Assembly: GCA_017556125.1 (NCBI GenBank)
Contig: JAFZCW010000020.1
Span: 1 to 11,404, forward strand
DNA from: Clostridia bacterium
GTDB taxonomy: Bacteria; Bacillota_A; Clostridia; Christensenellales; CAG-138
Direction: 5' to 3'
Length of the DNA stretch: 11,404 nucleotides
The translations under genes and the position numbers were made by a program. This document shows positions 1-7,557 of this stretch, in pieces. Below the pieces are notes generated by a model, which did no database searches, was not told where the DNA came from, and saw only the letters and a program-made list of their open reading frames with translations. The first letter of the stretch is position 1, and every line of letters starts with the position of its first letter.

Positions 1-365
1 CCGAAGCGTTTCAGAATCAGGGTATTACGACACTCGGAGACTATTTTAATCTGACGATCGTCTCCGTCGTTATCAACATTTTTTCTCTGCTGATCATTTT
101 TACGGCGGTCCGGGTCGTTCTCGGCGTCATCATCCAGAGCATCGAATACGGCCGGAACGGTTTCCCTTCGCTCGCCCGCGGCGACGGTCTGATCGGCGCA
201 GGCATCGGCCTGCTTCAGGGCGTGCTGATCCTCTTCGCGATCTTTCTGGTCATGCCGATCTGCCTGACCGTCCTGCCGAAGCTCTATGAATTCGTGTCGG
301 AATCATTTTTCGGAAACTTTTTCTATAAGGCAAATCTCCTTCTTTATCTGATTCCCGGACACTAG
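1..365 (+). CDS. C-terminal part of a CvpA-family-like membrane protein (5' end outside window)
   Basis: The frame is open from base 3 to a TAG stop at 363-365, giving 120 residues with no start in the window. Two strongly hydrophobic stretches are visible, at about residues 16-45 (IVSVVINIFSLLIIF and following) and 63-90 (GLLQGVLILFAIFLVMP). Between them is a charged loop ending in RGDGLIGAGIGLLQG. The order helix, polar loop, Asp, then a Gly-rich helix start resembles the C-terminal half of CvpA/colicin V production-type membrane proteins, which have about four helices and act in the inner membrane with poorly known function. The family call rests on this pattern only; another small multi-pass protein is possible. 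The gene is convergent with the next one (6 bases between the stops) and no intrinsic terminator is seen between them. Confidence 0.55.
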   Translation, partial: EAFQNQGITTLGDYFNLTIVSVVINIFSLLIIFTAVRVVLGVIIQSIEYGRNGFPSLARGDGLIGAGIGLLQGVLILFAIFLVMPICLTVLPKLYEFVSESFFGNFFYKANLLLYLIPGH

Positions 366-371
366 GATCCG

Positions 372-1028
372 CTAATTCTTCAGATAGTCCATGACAATGA
401 TCGTCCGCTTCTCCGGCAGCGTTTCTTTGCTGACGGAAATGTGCGAAGCGTTGACGATGTCCTTTTTCCATTTGTTCCCTGCCGCTTTCAGAAATGTCGT
501 GACCCCGGCGATCTTGAAAGACAGGACGTCTGTCATGTAGTGCATCGGCACCAGTATCTTCGGGTTCAGCTTTTCCGCAACGGAAAGCGCGCCGGCGGCG
601 TCGACCGTAAAGGTCCCGCCGACCGGAATGAACAGGATGTCCGGCTGTCCGATCGCTTCCGCCGTTTCGTCCCGGAGTTCCGTTTCGCCGAAATCGCCCA
701 TATGCACAAGCCGGAGCCCGTCCGCCTCAATACAGAAGACCGCGTTCTCTCCTCGAAGTTCTCCCTCCTTATCGTCGTGGAACGTCTTGACGGTGTAGAT
801 CCTTACGTCTCCGATCTTCAGGTCCGTTCCGCTTTCCATAACCGCGGGGGAACCGCTGGCCGCATCCGTATAGCCGTGGTCAAAATGCGAATGACTGACC
901 GTAATGCAGTCGCACCGGATATTCTTCAGCGTATAACCTGTCGAGGGATCGCACGGATCCGTCAGGATGCGCATCCCGGAATCCGTGGCGATCAGGAAAC
1001 AGGAATGTCCATAGTATTGAATTCTCAT
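372..1028 (-). CDS. Metallo-beta-lactamase-fold metal-dependent hydrolase (UPF0173/COG2220-like)
   Basis: This 218-residue protein begins MRIQYYGHSCFLI, the usual start of small single-domain MBL-fold hydrolases related to UPF0173 and UlaG-type lactonases. The metal-binding signature is complete: H46-S-H48-F-D50-H51, a further His at 84 (FHDD), HMGDFGE with H109 and D112, and PMHY with H163 near the end. It is therefore expected to be an active, probably two-metal cytoplasmic hydrolase; the substrate cannot be read from the sequence. The start has a clear Shine-Dalgarno site (GGAGG, about 7 bases upstream). It is the second gene of a minus-strand pair, 15 bases after the stop of the unrecognised upstream gene, so the two are probably co-transcribed from the promoter near 1680. 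There is no signal peptide. Confidence 0.88.
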   Translation of the reverse strand: MRIQYYGHSCFLIATDSGMRILTDPCDPSTGYTLKNIRCDCITVSHSHFDHGYTDAASGSPAVMESGTDLKIGDVRIYTVKTFHDDKEGELRGENAVFCIEADGLRLVHMGDFGETELRDETAEAIGQPDILFIPVGGTFTVDAAGALSVAEKLNPKILVPMHYMTDVLSFKIAGVTTFLKAAGNKWKKDIVNASHISVSKETLPEKRTIIVMDYLKN

Positions 1029-1043
1029 TTTTACTTCCTCCGT

Positions 1044-1634
1044 TTATTCACTGTATAAAAGCCTCAGGGCTGTTCTTCCGATGTCCCCGCATTTCGCGAT
1101 CAGGTTCTGCCGCTCCGAAGCAGGAAGCTGCCTCCCTATCGTCAGCAGAGCGTCTTCCGCCTGCTTCCTCGCTGATTGCGTTGCATCCGAGTATGCCGTC
1201 CAGCAAAGAAGAAGCGCGCGCCGGACAGATTCGTCATCCGGGCAGCCGCGGGAGGGATATCTCGCCAGCATTTTCATTCTGTAGTAGCAAAAAGACTCCC
1301 CTTCCGCCCGGTCTGCGGCAGGCAGGGCGGTTTTCGCAGCGAGATCGTACAGCTCTCCGGACAGATCAAACAGAAGCCATCCCCTGCTCCCCCTGACCCG
1401 GGACAGGAGCTTCGCCCCAAAGACAGCCGGAAATATGTCGAGACACGTGTTCAGGCTCTCAGCCTCCGAAGACGCGTCCGAACCCGTGCGGACCAGCACC
1501 GAGCAGGAAACTGCCGCTTCTTTCGCCGGGATGCAGATCTGTCCGTCGCCGGCTTCCATATGAAGGCCTCTTCTGATCCCTTCCCGGACCGAGGCGCGAA
1601 TTTCGCAGATCAGATCCGTCATCGCTGCGTCCAT
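1044..1634 (-). CDS. Unrecognised conserved-looking protein, 196 residues
   Basis: I do not recognise a family. From the ATG at 1634 the product is a soluble, mostly helical-looking protein with no signal peptide or membrane segment. The N-terminal half has beta-like stretches (CSVLVRT, WLLFDLSGELYDLA). The C-terminal half is Arg/Ala-rich and helical (ESFCYYRMKMLARYP, then RRALLLCWTAYSDA), ending GDIGRTALRLLYSE. The frame stays open to 1712, but a perfect TATAAT on the minus strand at 1683-1678 would start RNA near 1671, excluding the upstream ATG at 1712. The ATG codons at 1634 (GAG about 5 bases upstream) and 1622 remain; both have weak ribosome binding sites, so the start is uncertain. An AGGAGAG at 1674-1668 lies too far away and at the predicted 5' end. 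It is the first gene of a likely operon with the MBL hydrolase. Confidence 0.65.
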   Translation of the reverse strand: MDAAMTDLICEIRASVREGIRRGLHMEAGDGQICIPAKEAAVSCSVLVRTGSDASSEAESLNTCLDIFPAVFGAKLLSRVRGSRGWLLFDLSGELYDLAAKTALPAADRAEGESFCYYRMKMLARYPSRGCPDDESVRRALLLCWTAYSDATQSARKQAEDALLTIGRQLPASERQNLIAKCGDIGRTALRLLYSE

Positions 1635-1649
1635 TATTCTCAGTCTGCA

Positions 1650-1679
1650 TTGACACAGGCAGAAAAACTCTCCTACAAT
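1650..1679 (+). promoter_or_regulatory. Predicted sigma-A promoter for the ModE-like/dapF/HAD operon
   Basis: A perfect -35 hexamer TTGACA (1650-1655) is followed after 18 bases by TACAAT (1674-1679, 5 of 6 matches). Transcription would begin near 1686, giving a leader of about 64 bases before the ATG at 1750. The -35 lies inside the predicted leader of the divergent gene, so the two promoters cannot be occupied by polymerase at once. Confidence 0.6.
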
Positions 1680-1708
1680 TATACTATATTCAGACACCCG
1701 GTCGACAA
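1678..1708 (-). promoter_or_regulatory. Predicted sigma-A promoter for the minus-strand pair
   Basis: Read on the minus strand there is a perfect TATAAT (1683-1678), preceded after 19 bases by TTGTCG (1708-1703), a 4/6 match to the -35 consensus. Transcription would start near 1671, leaving a leader of about 37 bases before the ATG at 1634. The long spacer makes it a moderate promoter on paper. Its -10 shares two bases with the -10 of the opposing promoter. Confidence 0.5.
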
Positions 1709-1749
1709 GCATTCACGGATCGGGGCAGACGTTTTTTGGGGGTGTGATT

Positions 1750-2094
1750 ATGCAGCAGGAGCGGCAACTGCATTATGGACTGATTGTCCGGATATACGGG
1801 GACGAAAAATGCTTCGGTCCCGGCATCGCCCAGTTATTGGAATGTGTGCAGAAAACCCATTCCCTCCGGCAGGCCGCGGCCAGCATGAACATGGCCTACA
1901 GCAAAGCGTGGCGGATCGTGAAAACGGCGGAAGAGACGCTGGGATTTAAACTTCTGACCTCCGTCACGGGAGGAAAAGGCGGCGGCGGAGCCGACCTCAC
2001 GACGGAAGCCCTGAACTTTCTTCAGCGGTTCCGCGAGTTCGAATCCGCCATCCGGTCCTATGCCGACGAGGCCTTTGTTGAATTTTTCAGCTGA
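1750..2094 (+). CDS. Stand-alone ModE-type winged-helix DNA-binding protein
   Basis: The 114-residue product matches the N-terminal DNA-binding domain of the molybdate regulator ModE, a LysR-like winged helix. It shows GPGIAQLLECVQKTHSLRQA (23-42), the recognition-helix region AAASMNMAYSKAWRIVKTAE (42-61), and the wing GGKGGGGADLTTEA (74-87), which is highly typical of this group. The C-terminal Mop/TOBE domains that bind molybdate in full ModE are absent: the protein ends about 25 residues after the wing. It may regulate transcription as a dimer without that ligand. Molybdate control is not supported, since no molybdate transport genes are nearby. The start is the ATG at 1750, with GGGGGT 6 bases upstream; a GTG at 1744 overlaps this site and is less likely. 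It lies beside a divergent promoter region, where it could act on itself. dapF follows after 14 bases. Confidence 0.85.
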   Translation: MQQERQLHYGLIVRIYGDEKCFGPGIAQLLECVQKTHSLRQAAASMNMAYSKAWRIVKTAEETLGFKLLTSVTGGKGGGGADLTTEALNFLQRFREFESAIRSYADEAFVEFFS

Positions 2095-2108
2095 AAAGGG
2101 GAAATAAA

Positions 2109-2933
2109 ATGTTCTTTACTAAAATGCACGGTCTGGGAAATGATTTTCTCGTCATAGACGGGCGCGCGCTCCCGGACAGTACGGATTATGCATCGATGGC
2201 CGTCCGTATGTGCCACCGCAACACCGGAATCGGAGCGGACGGCATTCTGGTCGTGAGAAACAGTGAAACGGAAGATATCCGTATGCAGATTTTCAACAGC
2301 GACGGGAGCGAGGCGGAGATGTGCGGAAACGGTATCCGCTGTTTCTGCAAGTATGTCTACGATTCCGGCATCGTTCCCAAGACACATATGACCGTGGAAA
2401 CGCTCGCCGGCCGCGTCTGTCCGGAACTGGTCTCCGAGGGCGAATACGCCGGACAGGTCCGCGTGGATATGGGCGTTCCGCATCTTCAGTGCGAGGAGAT
2501 ACCCGTGTCCGGAACCGGTCTGTGCGTCGACCGCGAGCTGGAAGTCCTTGGAACAACGGTCCGCGTCACGTCCGTTCTTGTCGGCGTTCCGCACACGATC
2601 GTATTCGTGAACGATCTTTCCGATCTTGACATCTCCCGGTTCGGCGACGCTATCGAGCACGCGCCGATCTTCCCGAAGCGCACCAATGTGAATTTTGTCC
2701 ACGTCATCGACAGAAACACGATCGAGATGCGCACCTGGGAACGCGGCTGCGGAAGAACGCTGTGCTGCGGAACAGGGGCAAGCAGCTCTCTTGTCGCCTG
2801 CGTACTCAATGACAAAACGGAGAAATCCGTCACTGTCAGAATAGAACTCGGCGAGCTGCATATTGACTGGGATCCCTCAGATCACGTGTTCATGACCGGT
2901 CCCGCCGCCGTGATCTGCACCGGAAACTTCTGA
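2109..2933 (+). CDS. dapF: Diaminopimelate epimerase
   Basis: DapF converts LL-2,6-diaminopimelate to the meso form, giving the lysine precursor and the peptidoglycan cross-linking residue. The 274-residue length is typical. The first catalytic cysteine, C72, sits in EMCGNGIRCF and the second, C220, in CCGTGAS. Further family residues are visible: N11 in GLGNDFL, N63 in FNSDGSEAE, the NVNFV segment (193-197) and E211-R212 of the ERG motif. Two small oddities: Arg replaces the Glu common in the GET that follows ERGxG, and there is a double Cys (219-220). Neither removes a catalytic residue. The start is set by AGGGGA 6 bases upstream, right after the ModE-like gene. Co-transcription with that regulator and the HAD gene 16 bases downstream is likely. 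The enzyme is cytoplasmic and needs no cofactor. Confidence 0.97.
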   Translation: MFFTKMHGLGNDFLVIDGRALPDSTDYASMAVRMCHRNTGIGADGILVVRNSETEDIRMQIFNSDGSEAEMCGNGIRCFCKYVYDSGIVPKTHMTVETLAGRVCPELVSEGEYAGQVRVDMGVPHLQCEEIPVSGTGLCVDRELEVLGTTVRVTSVLVGVPHTIVFVNDLSDLDISRFGDAIEHAPIFPKRTNVNFVHVIDRNTIEMRTWERGCGRTLCCGTGASSSLVACVLNDKTEKSVTVRIELGELHIDWDPSDHVFMTGPAAVICTGNF

Positions 2934-2949
2934 TCCGTTTTCTCTGCCA

Positions 2950-3513
2950 GTGAACGTATATGATTTCGACAAAACCATCTACCACGGGGACTGTTCCGCT
3001 GACTTCATCCGCTTCCTTCTGAAAAAGCGGCCGTTCCTCTCCGTTTATGTCCTGCGCTTCGTCCTCGCGTACGGTCTATATAAGCTCGGCCTGACAAGCA
3101 AAACCAAAGCGAAGCAGGCTCTGTTCCGTATGTTCGGAAAAATCCCGTCGATGGAGGACCACGTGCAGGATTTCTGGGCGGCCAATCTGAAAAAAATCAA
3201 AAGCTGGTATCCCGGGATTCACAGGGAGGACGATATCGTCATCTCGGCGTCCCCGGAATTCCTGGTGCTTCCGGCGTGCCGTGCTTTGAACATTTCTCAC
3301 GTGATGGGTTCCCCTGTCGATATGCATACAGGCAGCTATACGGGGCAGAACTGCAGCGGTTCGGAGAAACCGCTCCGGTTCCGCGAAAAGTTTCCGGATG
3401 GCGAGATCGACAATTTCTTCTCGGATTCCCGGAAAGACGCCCCCTTGGCGGAAATCTCCCGGCAGGCATATCTCGTAAAAGGTGACAATTTCTTCCCTTG
3501 GCATTCACATTAA
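2950..3513 (+). CDS. HAD-superfamily IB phosphatase (SerB-like)
   Basis: The 187-residue protein carries all four HAD motifs: motif I D5-F-D7-K-T with the nucleophile Asp near the N-terminus, motif II S99 in VISASPEF, motif III K140 in GSEKPLRF, and motif IV D159/D163 in FFSDSRKDAPL. The helical cap between motifs I and II (about 15-90) places it in subclass IB, with phosphoserine phosphatase and related small-molecule or lipid-linked phosphatases. The substrate is unknown; a role in serine or envelope metabolism is only a guess. The start is a GTG, because motif I begins 4 residues later and no in-frame ATG is available. No Shine-Dalgarno site is visible, so translation may depend on coupling to dapF, which ends 16 bases upstream. 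The TAA stop lies inside the following terminator-like hairpin. Confidence 0.85.
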   Translation: MNVYDFDKTIYHGDCSADFIRFLLKKRPFLSVYVLRFVLAYGLYKLGLTSKTKAKQALFRMFGKIPSMEDHVQDFWAANLKKIKSWYPGIHREDDIVISASPEFLVLPACRALNISHVMGSPVDMHTGSYTGQNCSGSEKPLRFREKFPDGEIDNFFSDSRKDAPLAEISRQAYLVKGDNFFPWHSH

Positions 3514-3522
3514 TGCCTTTTT
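3500..3522 (+). terminator. Weak intrinsic terminator after the HAD gene
   Basis: GGCATT (3500-3505) and AATGCC (3512-3517) form a 6-bp stem with a 6-base loop, followed by five T (3518-3522). The stem contains the TAA stop of the HAD gene, and the T-run overlaps the -35 region of the secA promoter. The short stem suggests leaky termination, so some read-through into secA is possible. Confidence 0.45.
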
Positions 3523-3546
3523 GAAACATCCCGCATATGCTATAAT
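3518..3546 (+). promoter_or_regulatory. secA-prfB promoter with extended -10
   Basis: A perfect TATAAT (3541-3546) is preceded by TGC, making an extended -10. At the normal 17-base spacing the -35 is only TTTTTG (3518-3523); a better TTGAAA (3521-3526) is only 14 bases away. The extended -10 would compensate. Transcription would start near 3553, about 42 bases before secA. Confidence 0.6.
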
Positions 3547-3559
3547 TAATAGGTTAATC

Positions 3560-3574
3560 CGCTTGAAACAAGCG
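3560..3574 (+). promoter_or_regulatory. Hairpin in the secA 5' leader
   Basis: CGCTTG and CAAGCG form a perfect 6-bp stem with an AAA loop. It lies just after the predicted transcription start and 5 bases before the AGAGG ribosome binding site (3580-3584). It could stabilise the mRNA or affect secA translation; no T-run follows, so it is not a terminator. Confidence 0.35.
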
Positions 3575-3594
3575 TTCAGAGAGGTTTTTTCCCC

Positions 3595-6345
3595 ATGAGT
3601 TTTTTCGACAGTCTTCTGGGAAATACGAGCGAGAGCAGGCTGAAAAAGCTGCGTCCTTATGTTGCGAGAATCAATTCCCTGGAATCTGACATCAAACGGC
3701 TCAGCGACGCTGAACTGCGCGGAAAGACGGCGCAGTTCAAGGAACGTCTGAATAACGGCGAAACGCTGGACGACATCATGTGCGAGGCGTTTGCCGTCGT
3801 CCGCGAGGCCGCCGTCCGCACAATCAATATGCGGCACTTTGACGTACAGCTGCTCGGCGGCATGGTCCTGCATCAGGGCAGGATCGCCGAAATGAAAACA
3901 GGCGAAGGAAAAACGCTGGTCGCTACGCTTCCTTCCTATCTGAACGCTCTGAACGGGAAAGGCGTTCATGTCGTCACCGTGAACGATTACCTGGCGCACC
4001 GCGACGCGCAGTGGATGGGAAAGATCCACCGCTTCCTCGGATTGAACGTCGGCTGCATCGTGCACGAACTGGACAGCGCGGAACGCCGCGCTGCGTACGC
4101 CGCCGATATCACATACGGAACGAACAACGAGTTCGGATTCGATTATCTGAGAGACAATATGGTCGTCTACCGCGAGCAGATGGTACAGCGCGAGCTTGAG
4201 TATGCAATCGTTGACGAGGTCGACTCCATCCTGATCGACGAAGCGCGGACGCCTCTTATCATCAGCGGCATCGGGGAAGCCTCCTCGGAAATGTATGAGA
4301 AAGCGGACCGGTTCGTTCAGAAGCTTCACCGCGGCGCCAACCTGGTACAGCAGAGCAAGGCGGATTACCTGATGGGTGAAGAAATCCCCGAGGACGGCGA
4401 TTACCAGTGCGACATCAAACGGCGCACCGTGCAGCTTACCGCGCAGGGCATCCGCAAGGCGGAGCAGTATTTCGGGATCGATTCCCTCGCCGATCCGGAC
4501 AATGCCGAACTGAACCACTATATCCTCCAGGCGCTGCGCGCAAGATCCCTCTTCGTCCGCGACCGGGACTATGTCGTTCAGGACGGCCAGGTCATCATCG
4601 TCGACGAGTTCACCGGCCGCCTGATGATCGGCCGTCGGTACAACGAAGGCCTGCACCAGGCACTCGAAGCCAAGGAGGGTGTCAAGGTCGAGCATGAAAA
4701 CAGAACGCTCGCGACCATCACGTTCCAGAACTATTTCCGCATGTTCAAAAAACTGGCGGGAATGACCGGTACCGCAAAGACGGAAGAATCGGAATTCATG
4801 GATATCTATGACCTGGACGTTGTGGAGATCCCGACCAACATGCCGATGATCCGGGAGGATCAGAACGATGTTGTATACTCAACGGAAGAGGGCAAGTTCC
4901 GCGCGGTCATCCGGGAGATCGAAGAATACCACGCGAAGGGTCAGCCGGTTCTGGTCGGCACGATCTCCGTAGAGAAAAGCGAATACCTTTCACAGCTTCT
5001 GAAGCGTAAGGGGATCCGGCACGAGGTCCTGAACGCCAAATACCACGCCAAGGAGGCGGAAATCGTCGCCCAGGCGGGCAAACTGAATCAGGTCACCATC
5101 GCGACCAACATGGCCGGCCGCGGAACGGACATCCTTCTCGGCGGCAACCCTGATTTTCTGGCGAGGCGTGCGCTCCGTCAGGACGGCATGGAGGAAGACC
5201 TTATCGAAGAGGCGACCGGTCATGCCGATACAGACGACGAAGAGATCCTTGCCGCAAGGGCAAAGTACAAGTCCTATTACGATCAGTTCTCCGCGGAGGT
5301 AAAGCTGGAGCACCAGAAGGTGGTCTCTCTCGGCGGTCTTCATATCATCGGAACGGAACGGCATGAGAGCCGCCGTATCGACAATCAGCTCCGCGGCCGT
5401 GCCGGCCGTCAGGGCGATCCCGGCAGCACCCGGTTTTACGTGTCTCTCGAGGATGACCTGATGCGCCGATTCGGGGCGGACCGCGTTTCCGGTATCATGG
5501 AAAAACTGAATCCGGATGATGACGTCCCGATCGAGGCAAAGATCATTTCCAAGCAGATCGAAAGCGCCCAGAAGAGGGTTGAATCCAGCAACTTTGAGAT
5601 CCGTAAAAACGTTCTCCGCTACGATGACGTCATGAACAAGCAGCGCGAGATCATCTACGGGCAGCGCAGGCGCGTGCTCATGGGTGAAAATGTCCATGAC
5701 AGCATTCTGGACATGCTCCACTCTTCTCTGGATTCCATACTTGACACGTTCGCAAGCTCCCATGCTCCTTCGGACGCGTGGGATCTGGCCGCCCTTTCCA
5801 ATGAGGTCTGCGATCTCTGCTTTATCCCGAGGGAACCTCTCTTCTCAAAAGAGGAAATCATGTCCATGCGGCACGAAGACGTTCGCGCCCGCATCTATGA
5901 GATCGCGGAAAAACGGTACCAGGAAAAGGAAGAGGAGATCACCACAGAAGGCGGCGACATGAGAGAGGTGGAACGCGTCGTCCTCCTGCGGACCGTCGAT
6001 TCGCACTGGATGGATCATATCGACGCCATGGACCAGCTCAAGCAGGGAATCGGCCTCCGAGCATACGGTCAGCGGGATCCCGTCAACGCATATACCGCGG
6101 AAGGTTTTGAAATGTTTGACACGATGGTGGAAGAGATCCGCGAACAGACAGCAAAGACCATTTTCCGGATTTCAGTCAGGAAAACGCCCGTCAAGCGCGA
6201 ACAGGTTGCAAAACCGGTTGACACGCCTTCAGAAAGCGGAAACAAACCTGTCCGGAAGAATTCCAAAGCACAGGTCGGAAGGAACGATCCCTGCCCCTGC
6301 GGCAGCGGGAAGAAATACAAGAATTGCTGCGGCAAGGGGAGGTAA
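3595..6345 (+). CDS. secA: Preprotein translocase ATPase subunit SecA
   Basis: SecA is the peripheral ATPase that drives secretory proteins through the SecYEG channel. The 916-residue length fits (E. coli 901, B. subtilis about 840). In order: an N-terminal helix segment; Walker A MKTGEGKT (100-107) in NBD1; Walker B/DEAD-type [16 protein letters not shown] with DEVD at 207-210; the preprotein cross-linking domain; the NBD2 motif [10 protein letters not shown] (504-513); [20 protein letters not shown] with the arginine-finger [11 protein letters not shown] segment; a helical scaffold; and a C-terminal zinc motif with C900, C902, C911 and C912 ([13 protein letters not shown]). The zinc tail is the variant that binds SecB or phospholipid in relatives. 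The start has AGAGG 10 bases upstream. prfB follows after 3 bases, with its ribosome binding site inside the end of secA, so the two genes are co-transcribed and probably coupled. Confidence 0.98.
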   Translation: MSFFDSLLGNTSESRLKKLRPYVARINSLESDIKRLSDAELRGKTAQFKERLNNGETLDDIMCEAFAVVREAAVRTINMRHFDVQLLGGMVLHQGRIAEMKTGEGKTLVATLPSYLNALNGKGVHVVTVNDYLAHRDAQWMGKIHRFLGLNVGCIVHELDSAERRAAYAADITYGTNNEFGFDYLRDNMVVYREQMVQRELEYAIVDEVDSILIDEARTPLIISGIGEASSEMYEKADRFVQKLHRGANLVQQSKADYLMGEEIPEDGDYQCDIKRRTVQLTAQGIRKAEQYFGIDSLADPDNAELNHYILQALRARSLFVRDRDYVVQDGQVIIVDEFTGRLMIGRRYNEGLHQALEAKEGVKVEHENRTLATITFQNYFRMFKKLAGMTGTAKTEESEFMDIYDLDVVEIPTNMPMIREDQNDVVYSTEEGKFRAVIREIEEYHAKGQPVLVGTISVEKSEYLSQLLKRKGIRHEVLNAKYHAKEAEIVAQAGKLNQVTIATNMAGRGTDILLGGNPDFLARRALRQDGMEEDLIEEATGHADTDDEEILAARAKYKSYYDQFSAEVKLEHQKVVSLGGLHIIGTERHESRRIDNQLRGRAGRQGDPGSTRFYVSLEDDLMRRFGADRVSGIMEKLNPDDDVPIEAKIISKQIESAQKRVESSNFEIRKNVLRYDDVMNKQREIIYGQRRRVLMGENVHDSILDMLHSSLDSILDTFASSHAPSDAWDLAALSNEVCDLCFIPREPLFSKEEIMSMRHEDVRARIYEIAEKRYQEKEEEITTEGGDMREVERVVLLRTVDSHWMDHIDAMDQLKQGIGLRAYGQRDPVNAYTAEGFEMFDTMVEEIREQTAKTIFRISVRKTPVKREQVAKPVDTPSESGNKPVRKNSKAQVGRNDPCPCGSGKKYKNCCGKGR

Positions 6346-6348
6346 CAC

Positions 6349-7449
6349 ATGGTCGTTTTGGACGAATACAAGCAGAAGATCCAGGAGCAGAAAGCGCTTC
6401 TGCAGGAATCCGGCGCTTCTCTGAAGCCGGATGAGCTGAGCAGCGAGCTGAAGGAACTGCAGAGCCAGATGAGCGCACCGGATTTCTGGAACGATATCGA
6501 ATCCGCCAACAAAATCAACCAGAGAGCAAAGCTTCTGGAGAACAAGCTGAAGCGGTATGAAAAGCTGGTCTCCGCGGGAGAGGATCTCGACACGCTCGTT
6601 GAGATGGCGGAAGAAGAAAATGACGAGTCTCTTGTGGAAGAGCTGAAGACCGAACTGGCCTCCTTTACCGACAAAGTCCAGGCGCTGCGTCTCGAGATGC
6701 TTCTGAAGGGACCGTACGACGGGACAAACGCCATCCTTTCGCTGCATGCCGGCGCAGGCGGAACGGAAGCGCAGGACTGGACCGAAATGCTGTACAGAAT
6801 GTACACGAGGTATTGTGAGTCCCGCGGTTGGGTCGTAAAAGAAATCGATCTGCTGGACGGAGAAGACGCGGGCATCAAATCCGTAACATTCGAGGTTTCC
6901 GGCGAAAACGCGTACGGTTATCTGAAAGCGGAAAAGGGCGTGCACCGTCTGGTCAGAATCTCCCCTTTCGACTCGAACGCGAGGCGCCATACCTCTTTCG
7001 CATCTCTGGACGTGACCCCGATTTTTGATGACGACGCCTCTGATGTCAAGATCGAACCGGACGACCTCCGCATCGATACTTACCGTTCGGGCGGAGCAGG
7101 CGGGCAGAATGTCAACAAGGTCTCTTCCGCAATCCGCATCACGCATATTCCGACCGGCATCGTCGTGCAGTGTCAGAACGAGCGCAGCCAGCTGCAGAAC
7201 AAGGAAATGGCCATGCGCATTCTGCGAGGCAAACTCGTTGAGCTTCAGGAGCGCGAGCGCGAGCAGCAGATGGCGGATATCAAGGGAATCATGAAAAAGA
7301 TTGAATGGGGCAGCCAGATCCGCTCCTATGTCTTCCAGCCCTATACACTGGTAAAGGATCACAGGACCGGTGTGGAGAACGGCAATATCCAGGCTGTCAT
7401 GGACGGTGACCTTGACGCGTTTATCAGTGCCTATCTCGTACAGTCCTGA
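6349..7449 (+). CDS. prfB: Peptide chain release factor 2 (no programmed frameshift)
   Basis: RF2 reads UGA and UAA stop codons and triggers peptide release on the ribosome. The 366-residue protein has the peptidyl-transfer motif GGQ at 251-253 (RSGGAGGQNVNKVSS) and the stop-recognition tripeptide SPF at 205-207 (VRISPFDSNARRHTSF). SPF identifies RF2 rather than RF1, which carries PxT. The N-terminal coiled coil, about 1-100, is complete; the PDFWND segment (44-49) lies where expected. Most bacteria have a +1 frameshift with an in-frame UGA near codon 25; here the frame reads straight through as TCT CTG AAG at codons 24-26, so that autoregulation is missing. The start has a strong GGGGAGG 6 bases upstream, overlapping the end of secA. 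The gene itself ends in TGA. Confidence 0.97.
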   Translation: MVVLDEYKQKIQEQKALLQESGASLKPDELSSELKELQSQMSAPDFWNDIESANKINQRAKLLENKLKRYEKLVSAGEDLDTLVEMAEEENDESLVEELKTELASFTDKVQALRLEMLLKGPYDGTNAILSLHAGAGGTEAQDWTEMLYRMYTRYCESRGWVVKEIDLLDGEDAGIKSVTFEVSGENAYGYLKAEKGVHRLVRISPFDSNARRHTSFASLDVTPIFDDDASDVKIEPDDLRIDTYRSGGAGGQNVNKVSSAIRITHIPTGIVVQCQNERSQLQNKEMAMRILRGKLVELQEREREQQMADIKGIMKKIEWGSQIRSYVFQPYTLVKDHRTGVENGNIQAVMDGDLDAFISAYLVQS

Positions 7450-7484
7450 GGCATTCCGAACGGAAAAAGAATTATAAAAATGAT

Positions 7485-7530
7485 AAACCTCCCGGGAAGT
7501 CCGTAAACACGGCTGTTTCCGGGAGGTTTT
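7485..7530. terminator. Bidirectional intrinsic terminator between prfB and the cohesin-protein gene
   Basis: AAACCTCCCGG (7485-7495) pairs perfectly with CCGGGAGGTTT (7519-7529); three more pairs, one G-U, extend the stem inward. A small nested hairpin, CCGT/ACGG around AAAC (7501-7512), lies in the loop. On the plus strand the stem ends in TTTT. On the minus strand it is followed by TTTATCATTTTTAT, so it can also end the convergent operon whose last stop is at 7558. Confidence 0.8.
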
Positions 7531-7557
7531 GTCAGCATCTCACTTAACGGGAAGCCC

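Noticed and set aside
1635..1712. Upstream start at 1712 for the unrecognised minus-strand gene
   Set aside because: A perfect TATAAT lies inside this extension, so transcripts would begin downstream of that ATG.
2058..2861. Long minus-strand open frame opposite dapF
   Set aside because: dapF on the other strand has all catalytic motifs over the same bases; the antisense translation shows no domain and is a by-product of codon composition.
3505..4695. 396-codon minus-strand open frame opposite secA
   Set aside because: It lies opposite the NBD1 coding region with its Walker motifs, and has no ribosome binding site or recognisable domain.
6229..7362. 377-codon minus-strand open frame opposite prfB
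   Set aside because: It is antisense to the GGQ and SPF coding regions of prfB and shows no independent coding evidence.
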